Of a stretch of 7,856 bases of DNA, positions 1 through 7,576 are shown piece after piece; positions within the stretch are counted from its first letter, which is position 1; each line of letters opens with the position of its first letter. A program made the position numbers and the translations under genes. The notes beneath the pieces were generated by a model. It saw nothing but the letters and a program-made list of their open reading frames with translations. It had not been told where the DNA came from and did no database searches. This stretch comes from Rhodococcus sp. IITR03 (lineage in GTDB: Bacteria > Actinomycetota > Actinomycetes > Mycobacteriales > Mycobacteriaceae), in contig LATQ01000188.1 of the NCBI GenBank assembly GCA_001017865.1, positions 1 through 7,856 on the forward strand. The letters are read 5' to 3'.

Positions 1-768
1 ATGACGACTGCCGGTCGCGCGGCGGCGCGATGTCGCGACGGTGTTCTGGCCCGCGTGCCGATCACGACGTCGCGCCGGTGAGGACGGGCCACGGGTCGTC
101 GATCCACGGGCCGCCCGCGACACCGAGACCCTCCCATTCGTATTGGGGAAGGCGCGACGAGAACCGGTGCAGGTCGTCGACGGTGATCGACGACCCGCCG
201 CTGCCGCTCATGACGAGGACCCTCGCTTCTCGCCGGCCACAGGGGTGGGGGACGGGCGACCGTCGAAACGGCTGATGCCGCCGACGTACGAGGTTGGATA
301 CCGGCGCAGCCAGTGCGGGTCGTAGACCTCCTGCGACCACGGTGCGACGAGATGGTCGGCGACGCTGTAGGCCAACGTGTGCGCGGTGTCGGTGCGCTCG
401 CCCGGCATCGCGAGCACCACCACAGGGATGCCGTACAACCGGGCGAGGAGCGTCACCTCCACCGACACGTCCACCACCAGTAGGCTCGGGCGCGTCGCGG
501 CGATCCACGATCCCAGTGCGTGCATGCGCTCGCGGAGACCGTCGTCGTGGGTGGGAACCCAGTGGAGGACGTCGTGGGCCGTCGGGTTCTGCGCGGTGTC
601 GATGGCGAGGTCGTCGCGGGGGAGAAGCACCACGTCGTCGAAGGCGTCGGCGGCGGTGCCCAGCGGCACCGACGACAATGCTGTCACCGGCGTCCGCAGA
701 TGCGCGCAGATGCTGCTCGCACGGGTGCGGTGTCCGTGCCCGTGGTGATGGATGTAGTAGCCGATCAT
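1..768 (-). CDS. MurG/GT28-like glycosyltransferase, C-terminus cut by window edge
   Basis: Third gene of a glycosyltransferase operon. Its ATG overlaps the stop of the preceding gene (ATGA at 768-765), which fixes the start and suggests translational coupling. The N-terminus MIGYYIHHHGHGH puts a Gly/His-rich loop at residues 3-13, as at the N-terminal nucleotide-fold entrance of GT-B enzymes of the MurG/GT28 type. After a frameshift near 219-223 the second domain continues with VLVMSGSGGSS (about residue 185 onward) and PWIDDPWPVLTGA. It then runs into DVVIG and AGQNTVA, resembling the UDP-sugar-binding 'AD-VI--AG--T--E' segment of MurG-like enzymes. Further indels near 71, 56, 34 and 28 break the last part, and the gene runs off the window. 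It probably moves a sugar from a nucleotide donor to a lipid or glycan acceptor on the cytoplasmic side. Donor and acceptor cannot be read from the sequence. Confidence 0.75.
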
Positions 769-1844
769 GCCGCTCCCGCGAGTTCCCGATACAGCGAGAC
801 GTACGCATCGACCATCGTGCGTTCCGAACAGCGTTCCTCCGCGCGGGCCCGGGCGGAGGAACGGGACAGGCCGACCGCGCGGGGTATCGCCGCGGCCAGG
901 CCCGTCCGATGTCGTCGACGGCGCGACCAGGCATCCGCTGCTCTCGTCGACGACCTCCGGGATGCCGCCGCGCGCGAAGGCCACCACGGGTGTCCCGCAC
1001 GCGAGGGACTCGGCGACGACGAGCCCGTGGTTCGTCCATTGCGGGGTGATGAGTGCTGCTGCCGAACGTCCCACCGCGGCAGCGAGATCCGGCTGGGAGA
1101 AATGACCGAGATAGATCACGTCGGGACCGAGGAACGGTTCGACGTGTTCCGCGAAGTACCTGCGGTTGCTGATCGGGCCCGCGATCCGCAGCCGGTAACC
1201 GGCTCGGCGCGCGGCCTCGATCGCGAGATGCGCGCCCTTCTCCGGTACGAGGCGGCCGAACCAGATCAGGTCCTCGCCACCCGAACCGACCGGCCACGCT
1301 CCGAGATCGACACCGTTGGGCACGACCGCCACCGGACCGGGCGTGGCATGTTCCCAGGCCGTCGCGGTGTGCCGGCTGACCGCGACGAACGTGCCCGGCA
1401 CCCACCCGGCGTCGCCATCGCCGACTCGAGCCACGGTGTCGGCGGCGTGTGCAGCGTGCAGAGCAACGGAGTGCGCAACATGCGGGCCATCGCGATCGGC
1501 AGGTAGTGCAGGCTGTGGTTGTGCACGACGTCGAAGGCAGCGGCGGACGGTCCGGCGAGATCGAGCATCAGCGACAGGTAGGCGTGGTGGTCGCCGAGGA
1601 AGCCGTTCGCCGGGGGCATCGACACATCGCTGCGTGCGAGTTCGCCGGCCTCGAAGGACGGCACCTCGAAGAACGAGGCCGGAAGGTCCGGATCGGATCC
1701 CGGTGCGGCGAAGAGCGTCACCTCGTGGCCGTCCTTGCCGAGCGCGTGGGCGAGATGCCACACGTGTGCTTCGAGTCCGCCGGCGAAGGGCTGGCGGATC
1801 GGATACCGGTTCGACGCGATGAGCGCGATGCGCAACGGCGTCAT
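765..1844 (-). CDS. Glycosyltransferase family 4 (GT-B fold), frameshifted by sequencing errors
   Basis: Second gene of the operon; its ATG overlaps the upstream stop (ATGA, 1844-1841). Residues 1-25 carry an N-terminal Rossmann strand followed by the GGLE acceptor loop (G22-G23-L24-E25) typical of GT4. Later motifs are HNHSLHYLP, TLHTPPTPWLES, VAVVPNGVDL and FGRLVPEKG. The latter two are the classic linker and 'GR---EKG' donor-domain opening. The C-terminal half has GLVVAESLACGTPVVAF and GGIPEVV, the second half of the EX7E donor site. As written, the first Glu of EX7E is missing. Restoring one G and two C in 1028-1046 gives W-D-E-P-H-G-L and the intact motif. Other indels lie at 1401-1403 and 901-921; after the second the protein ends LAAAIPRAVGL through YRELAGAA-stop. 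Repaired length is about 360 residues, normal for GT4. It probably adds a hexose from a nucleotide-sugar donor to a glycolipid or surface glycan; specificity is unknown. Confidence 0.85.
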
Positions 1845-2909
1845 GATCCGCTCCGGCCGCTCATCGCACGCAGGTAGATGTCACGATGGGCGCGGGCCAG
1901 CGCGCGACGCTCGTCCATACGTTGCGACCAGTCGGCTCGCGGAAGATCCCTGCTCTCGTACAGTTCTCGCACACACCGGTCGAGCGAGTCGGCGTCGAAG
2001 GTGTCCTCGTCGTAGGTGTACACACCGCACCGGCGTTGCTCACCGTAGAAGCCGCAACTCGGCGCGATCACGGCGGTGCCGAGGTCGAAACACGCCTCCA
2101 GCCAACCCGAATGGGTTCCGAAACGATAGGGCAGCACCGACACCGACAGATCCGAGAGGTACTGCCACAGTTCGTCGTCGGAGAAGTACGGATGCACGCG
2201 CACGTCCACCTGGGATTTCTCGCCGTACTGCAGGATGCGGGAACCGGCTTCCGGGTTGTACCAGTACGCATTGTCGGGATCGAAGATCTCGTCGTGCACG
2301 TCGATCTGCAACACCGCATCCGGAAGGGACCGTACGGTCTCGGCCAGGGTGTCGAGCACCGGGAACAGATCCATGTTCGCGCGCAGGCTCTTCGCGTGGA
2401 CTCCCACGACGAACGGACTCTCGTCGCGCCGCGGCCGCTCGAGCCAGTGCTGTTCGACGACGTGCGGATGCGGCAGGACCGTCGCCTCCCGGCCCCAGCG
2501 CACTCGGATCCGCTCGGCTGCGCCCGGCGTGAGGGTGATCAGTTCGTCCGCGGCCGGAATCAGCACGTCGAGTTGCTTGTGGTGCTCACCGGGGTGGGAT
2601 GGTGCGGGTTCCGCAGGTCGTGCACCGTGTACACGAGAGGCTTGTCGTGCGCGGCGAGTTCGGCGACGACGTCCTGCAGCTGCTCCGCGCCGATCGCGTC
2701 GAATCCGAAATGGATGTGGAAGACGTCGAATTCCTCGTGGTGGTCGCTCACCCAGCCCGGCTCGAGCATCAACGGCGGCCACCAGCACCGGGAACCTTGC
2801 GGCCGTCGGCGGGAACCGGATCCGTCAACCGGATCACGTCGTCGCCCTCCGGGCAGGCGAGGTGCCGGACGTAGACGTGCGACGCAGGTACCGACGCGAC
2901 TCGAATCAC
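1841..2909 (-). CDS. Glycosyltransferase, family 1/4-like (GT-B), first gene of the operon
   Basis: First gene of the three-gene operon. The start is a GTG at 2909 (a second GTG sits at 2912), preceded by a purine-rich GGAGAAGAGGG at 2930-2919. The N-terminus reads [17 protein letters not shown]. Next come [12 protein letters not shown] (about residues 58-70) and [14 protein letters not shown], the end of the acceptor domain. After that come [15 protein letters not shown] and [10 protein letters not shown], the interdomain region, and then [10 protein letters not shown]. The C-terminal domain has [31 protein letters not shown] (split here as [12 protein letters not shown] and [14 protein letters not shown]), the equivalent of the GT4 donor site. 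Two one-base losses, near 2788-2789 and in the G run 2591-2594, split it into three frames. Repaired length is about 356 residues. The stop overlaps the next ATG. It lies divergent from terD across a roughly 190-bp intergenic region. Which sugar it transfers cannot be told. Confidence 0.8.
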
Positions 2910-2959
2910 CACAGCCGACCCTCTTCTCCCTCGTGCGACATTCGCCGTACACACCGAAA

Positions 2960-2982
2960 GGCCGGGAACGCCGTCCCCGGCC
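2960..2982. repeat. Inverted repeat in the glycosyltransferase/terD intergenic region
   Basis: GGCCGGG at 2960-2966 pairs with CCCGGCC at 2976-2982 across a 9-base loop, a perfect 7-bp GC stem. It lies about 50 bases upstream of the glycosyltransferase operon start and about 120 bases upstream of terD. It could be an operator for the divergent operon or a leader hairpin. It has no T run, so it is not a standard terminator, and in GC-rich DNA a 7-bp stem can arise by chance. Confidence 0.3.
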
Positions 2983-3015
2983 ATCGTCCGGTGCCCTGCG
3001 GCTACCCCTACGGGA

Positions 3016-3055
3016 CGGTCTTCACACGTCCCTGCCCGACTCGTCCGGTCTTCAC
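3016..3055 (+). promoter_or_regulatory. Pair of 10-bp direct repeats, candidate operator of terD
   Basis: CGGTCTTCAC occurs at 3016-3025 and again at 3046-3055, exactly 30 bases apart, close to three helical turns. The second copy abuts the candidate -10 TAGGGT of terD and the first falls near -50. A regulator binding both copies on the same DNA face would bracket the -35 region. The repeats are visible directly; their role as an operator is inference. Confidence 0.4.
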
Positions 3056-3061
3056 TAGGGT
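3056..3061 (+). promoter_or_regulatory. Candidate -10 element for terD (TAGGGT)
   Basis: TAGGGT fits the actinobacterial TANNNT -10 pattern and would start transcription near 3068, about 30 bases before the terD ATG. No good -35 is seen at 17-18 bases upstream (CTGCCC region), so the promoter may need an activator or use an alternative sigma factor. The terD ribosome binding site GAAAGGA is at 3086-3092. Confidence 0.4.
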
Positions 3062-3098
3062 GGCGGTAGGCAACGATCATCGAGCGAAAGGATTCGGT

Positions 3099-3676
3099 AT
3101 GGGTGTGAGCTTGGCCAAGGGCGGCAACGTTTCGCTGTCGAAGGAGGCTCCGAACCTGACGGCGGTGACGGTGGGTCTCGGCTGGGACGTGCGCGCGACG
3201 ACCGGCGCGGATTTCGATCTCGACGCCAGCGCACTGCTGACGAGCGAGAACGGCAAGGTCCTGTCCGACCAGCATTTCGTCTTCTACAACAACCTGCGTT
3301 CGCCGGACGGCTCCGTCGAGCACACCGGCGACAACCTCACCGGTGAGGGCGAGGGCGACGACGAGAGCGTGAACGTCGACCTCGTCGCCGTTCCCGCGGA
3401 GGTCAAGTCGATCGTCTTCCCGGTGTCGATCCACGACGCGACGCGCGGGGCCAGTCGTTCGGTCAGGTGCGCAACGCGTTCATCCGCGTCGTCGACCGCG
3501 CCGACGGCCGGGAACTCGCCCGGTACGACCTCACCGAGGATGCGTCCACCGAGACCGCGATGGTCTTCGGTGAGCTGTACCGCCACGGTGGCGAGTGGAA
3601 GTTCCGCGCCATCGGCCAGGGCTACGCCTCGGGCCTGGCGGGCATCGCGCGGGACTACGGGGTCAACGTCGGCTGA
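3099..3676 (+). CDS. terD: TerD family calcium-binding stress/tellurium-resistance protein
   Basis: The protein opens [19 protein letters not shown], the standard TerD start, six bases after a GAAAGGA ribosome binding site. Then follow [10 protein letters not shown] and [11 protein letters not shown], with D38, D40 and D42 forming the first Ca2+ site of the family. QHFVFYNNL and [22 protein letters not shown] (acidic second site, around residues 70-90, given here as one recognisable block of family motifs [11 protein letters not shown] and GEGEGDD) come next. A lost G at 3440-3441 shifts the frame. Adding it gives [16 protein letters not shown], and the rest runs cleanly through [29 protein letters not shown] and [13 protein letters not shown]. 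Repaired length is 192 residues, the normal TerD size. TerD proteins bind calcium and are linked to tellurite, oxidative and envelope stress in a cytoplasmic or membrane-associated complex. No other ter gene is in the window, so the stand-alone role is unknown. It is divergent from the glycosyltransferase operon. Confidence 0.95.
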
Positions 3677-3685
3677 AAATGGATC

Positions 3686-4350
3686 TCAGCGGACGAGCTT
3701 CCACTTCTTGTCGTGCCGGTAGAAGGTCGACCGCTTGAGAGCCCGGGGGTTCGCGACCCGTCGCGAGTGACGACCGCGGCGGGGGAACCCAACTGCATGG
3801 CCCGGCCCGTCAGCCACTTGTAGCCGCCGAACCAGCGCGGCCGGTCGATCGCGGCCCGCAGACCGGGCATCGCCGGCGTGGGTTCGACACGGATGCCGGG
3901 CACCGTGCCGGAGAACAGGCGGGTGTCGTCGACGTAGGCCTCCCCGACGAGCGCATCGCCGTTCTCACCGCACAGCAGCGCACGGCCGATGAGGGCGATA
4001 CCGGCGTCGTCGCGGATGAGCGGCAACGGCTTCGCGACCCCCTGGAGGGCGACGGTGGCGGCCTTCGACCCCGTCCGCAGCCCGTACGCCTCCGTGGCCG
4101 GCGTTCGTGTCTCCGGGACGTACGCGACCTCCAGGTCGAGACGTTCGGTGCGCATCAGCCGGGTGACGGTCGCGGCGAAGGCCGCGTCGTTGCCTACGAG
4201 GACCAGACGAGGGTCCTCCACCGACTCGAGATGCGCGAAGACGTCCTCGAAGTCGTCCTTCTCGGGGAGGGCAGGCGCAGACAGTGCGGTCACGGGGGTC
4301 AGCGCCAACGGCAATGGCACGTCACCGCATCTGAGCACTACCGGGGTCAA
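3686..4350 (-). CDS. Conserved actinobacterial protein of unknown function (Rv0358-like)
   Basis: A soluble protein of about 221 residues after repair, with no signal peptide or membrane segment and no catalytic motif that I recognise. Segments that look conserved are [16 protein letters not shown] at the start, [30 protein letters not shown] in the middle (split: [31 protein letters not shown]), and [17 protein letters not shown]. Near the end is [17 protein letters not shown] missing C (plus strand) at 3757-3759 hides the true C-terminus, [27 protein letters not shown] (split: [23 protein letters not shown]). The start is a TTG at 4350 with GAGGAG five bases upstream (4361-4356); a GTG at 4398 is in frame but lacks such a site. 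In Mycobacterium tuberculosis the gene divergent from purA, Rv0358, is a conserved protein of about this size, so this is probably its orthologue. The 'VG-D--F---V-RLMR' region recalls the nucleotide-binding lobe of lipid kinases, but this is too weak for a call. Confidence 0.75.
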
Positions 4351-4479
4351 CGGGTCTCCTCGAGGGGTCGGGTTCGTCGGGCTCTCGGCTGCGTCCACTG
4401 TAATGGGAAGCCGGTGGAGGAGGGCGGCGGCGACCCGCCACCGCGCGCCGCAGCTCCGGGCGCTTGGGCAGTCCCGTCA

Positions 4480-4508
4480 TTCGCGCTCGTCGGAGGGTGG
4501 ACTACACT
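4480..4508 (+). promoter_or_regulatory. Candidate purA promoter (TTCGCG-N17-TACACT)
   Basis: TACACT at 4503-4508 is a good match to the actinobacterial housekeeping -10. A weak -35, TTCGCG, lies at 4480-4485 with a 17-base spacer. Transcription would start near 4515, giving a leader of about 75 bases before purA. The purA ribosome binding site GAGGAG is at 4577-4582, eight bases before the ATG. Confidence 0.45.
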
Positions 4509-4520
4509 GTGTCCCGGCTG

Positions 4521-4536
4521 CTGCCCGGTTGGGCAG
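4521..4536 (+). repeat. Short hairpin in the purA leader
   Basis: CTGCCC (4521-4526) and GGGCAG (4531-4536) form a perfect 6-bp stem with a GGTT loop, just downstream of the inferred purA transcription start. TTGGGCAG of the right arm recurs at 4464-4471 upstream of the promoter. It could be an operator element or a leader hairpin. No T run follows and it resembles no riboswitch I know. Confidence 0.3.
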
Positions 4537-4578
4537 GACCCTGCAGGCGAGACCGCCCGCACGTAGACACCTGCCTGA

Positions 4579-5883
<1,305 letters not shown>

Positions 5884-5938
5884 TAGCCTCCGGCCCGCTC
5901 CGATTCGTCGTCGGACGGGCACCGATCCCTCACTGCAT

Positions 5939-5960
5939 GTTCACCGACGGTTCGCACGGA
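5939..5960 (+). promoter_or_regulatory. Candidate PHO box upstream of phoD
   Basis: Two tandem 11-base units lie 47-68 bases upstream of the phoD ATG: GTTCACCGACG (5939-5949) and GTTCGCACGGA (5950-5960). The Streptomyces PhoP direct-repeat unit, as I recall it, is G-G/T-T-C-A-Y-Y-Y-R-G/C-G. The first unit fits 10 of 11 positions and the second 8 of 11. The 11-base period suits a dimeric OmpR/PhoB-class response regulator. It predicts induction of phoD by phosphate starvation. The match is made by eye. Confidence 0.5.
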
Positions 5961-5988
5961 CTGTGCACGCTCGTCCCGCACAGTCCGT
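5956..5988 (+). repeat. 11-bp inverted repeat between purA and phoD (terminator or operator)
   Basis: ACGGACTGTGC (5956-5966) pairs perfectly with GCACAGTCCGT (5978-5988) across an 11-base loop. It lies 77 bases after the purA stop and ends 18 bases before the phoD ATG. It could be an actinobacterial-type terminator for purA, since these often lack a T run. It could also be an operator or leader structure acting on phoD, whose ribosome binding site (GGGGAGA, 5997-6003) follows directly. The left arm overlaps the end of the PHO box. Confidence 0.5.
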
Positions 5989-6006
5989 CGGACCCCGGGG
6001 AGAACC

Positions 6007-7543
6007 ATGTACGTGTCCCGTCGAACCCTGCTACGCACCGTCGCGCTCGGAGCCCTCGCGGCTCCGGTGGCGGCGTGCTCGTCGGGACGTTCCGTTGCAA
6101 CGCCGAGCTTGGTTCGTGAGCGGCCGATCCTCACCACGGTGTGGCCACCGGCGACGTGCGGGCCGACGGGGCGCTCGTGTGGGGCGCGCTCGGATCGGCC
6201 GGCGCGGCTCGTCGTGGAGACGGCGGCCACCGAATCCTTCACCGATCCCGTCCGGCACGTGGGTGGACTGCTCACACCCGAGACCGACGGAACCGGCCGG
6301 CTGCGGCTGACGGGACTGCCGGCCGGTGAGCAGGTGCACTACCGTGTCGTCCTCGAAGGCGAGGACGGCGCCACGTCCGAGCCGGTGACGGGTCTGTTCC
6401 GCACCGCCCCGACCGCTCCCGGCGACATCAGGCTGCAGTGGTCCGGCGACACCGCCGGCCAGGGCTTCGGCATCAACCCCGACATCGGTGGGATGACGAT
6501 CTTCGACACGATGGCCCGTCGCGACCCGCACCTGTTCGTGCATTCCGGCGACGTCGTGTACGCCGACAATCCGCTGAAGGAGACCGTCGAGCTGCCGGAC
6601 GGTCGGATCTGGCGCAACGTCGTCACCGAGGCCAAGAGCGCCGTGGCGCAGACCCTCGACGAGTACCGCGGCCAGTACGCCTACAACCTCATGGACGAGA
6701 ACTACCGGCGGTTCAACTCCTCCGTGGCGCAGATCGTGCAGTGGGACGACCACGAGACCGTCAACAACTGGTACGCGGGTGAGATCCTGGATCTCGAGCA
6801 GTACACCGAGAAGAGGGTGGACGTCCTGGCGGAACGGGCTTTCCGTGCCTTCCACGAGTGGCTCCCGCTCGATCCGGCGGAGGCCGTCGACGGACGCATC
6901 CACCGGGTCGTGCGGTACGGACCGCTGCTCGACGTCTTCGTACTCGACATGCGGACCTACAAGGACGCCAACGGTACCAACGTCGGCGCGGCGGGGCAGG
7001 TGCTCGGCAGCGCGCAGACGCAGTGGCTCGTCGACGAACTCACCCGTTCGACTGCCACCTGGAAGATCATCGCCGCCGACCTCCCGATCGGTCTGGTCGT
7101 ACCCGACGGTGACACGGCCTTCGAAGGGATCGCGAACGGGGACAACGGCGCTCCGTCGGTAGGGAATCGGAGATCGCGCAGGTCCTGTCGGCGGTCAAGG
7201 CGCGCAGGATCACCGGCACCGTGTGGTTGACCGCCGATGTGCACTACACGGCCGCACATCACTATTCGCCGGACCGCGCTTCGTTCACCGACTTCGACGA
7301 GTTCTGGGAGTTCGTCTCGGGACCACTCAACGCCGGTGCTTTCGGACCCAACGAACTGGACGGGACGTTCGGGCCCGAGGCCGTCTTCGTGCACGCGCCC
7401 CCGGCGGCGAACACCTCGCCGATGGACGGATATCAGCACTTCGGGGAGTTGTTCATCGACGGCGCGACGAGGCAGATGCGGTCGAGTTGCTCGACTCGCG
7501 CGGGACGGTCCTGTTCCGTCAGGTGCTCGATCCACCGTCCTGA
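6007..7543 (+). CDS. phoD: PhoD-type alkaline phosphatase/phosphodiesterase, Tat lipoprotein
   Basis: PhoD enzymes release phosphate from mono- and diesters outside the membrane, using Fe3+/Ca2+ centres. Residues 1-24 are a twin-arginine signal (S4-R5-R6-T-L-L) ending in a lipobox, V-A-A-C24, so the protein is exported folded and probably lipid-anchored. The N-terminal domain, read correctly, contains LTHGVATGDVRADG and VWARSDRPA, the usual PhoD opening. The catalytic domain follows: WSGDTAGQGFGIN (D148), FVHSGDVVYAD (D182), IVQWDDHETVNNW (W246-E250), LDMRTYKD, and WLTADVHYTAAHHY near the end. Frame errors occur at 6134-6135 (C lost), 6181-6184 (G gained), 7153-7154 (C lost) and 7480-7481 (G lost). 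Repaired length is about 512 residues with the end VLFRQVLDPPS-stop. The start has GGGGAGA four bases upstream. A candidate PHO box precedes it. Confidence 0.93.
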
Positions 7544-7548
7544 TCCCG

Positions 7549-7563
7549 CCCGCGCGGCGCGGG
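7549..7563. repeat. 15-base GC palindrome between phoD and the MocR-type gene
   Basis: CCCGCGC-G-GCGCGGG is a perfect palindrome around one base, folding as a 6-bp stem with a 3-base loop. It begins 5 bases after the phoD stop and ends one base before the candidate -10 of the next gene. It may be the phoD terminator, an operator for the downstream regulator, or both. GC-rich context makes chance possible. Confidence 0.35.
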
Positions 7564-7564
7564 G

Positions 7565-7570
7565 CATACT
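7565..7570 (+). promoter_or_regulatory. Candidate -10 for a leaderless transcript of the MocR-type regulator
   Basis: CATACT ends six bases before the GTG at 7577, so transcription would be expected to begin at or within a base or two of the start codon. No Shine-Dalgarno sequence is present before this GTG. Both facts fit a leaderless mRNA, which is common in actinobacteria. GTGATCAC at the start codon itself is an 8-base palindrome, and GATCG/CGATC half-sites flank it (7572-7576, 7590-7594). Confidence 0.35.
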
Positions 7571-7576
7571 GGATCG

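Noticed and set aside
520..1506. 328-codon plus-strand open frame over the GT4 gene
   Set aside because: It is an antisense shadow in high-GC DNA, rich in Arg and without recognisable motifs, and the minus strand holds clear GT4 motifs.
3016..3055. PHO box upstream of terD
   Set aside because: CGGTCTTCAC differs from the GTTCA-type core and the spacing is 30 bases, not 11.
3672..3690. Bidirectional terminator between terD and the Rv0358-like gene
   Set aside because: The stem is only 5 bp with a 9-base loop, lacks a T run, and arises from the two symmetric stop codons.
2235..3722. Long plus-strand open frame of 495 codons running into terD
   Set aside because: Its first ~280 codons are the shadow of the minus-strand glycosyltransferase and of the intergenic region. 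Only the TerD part from 3099 has protein-like sequence and a ribosome binding site.
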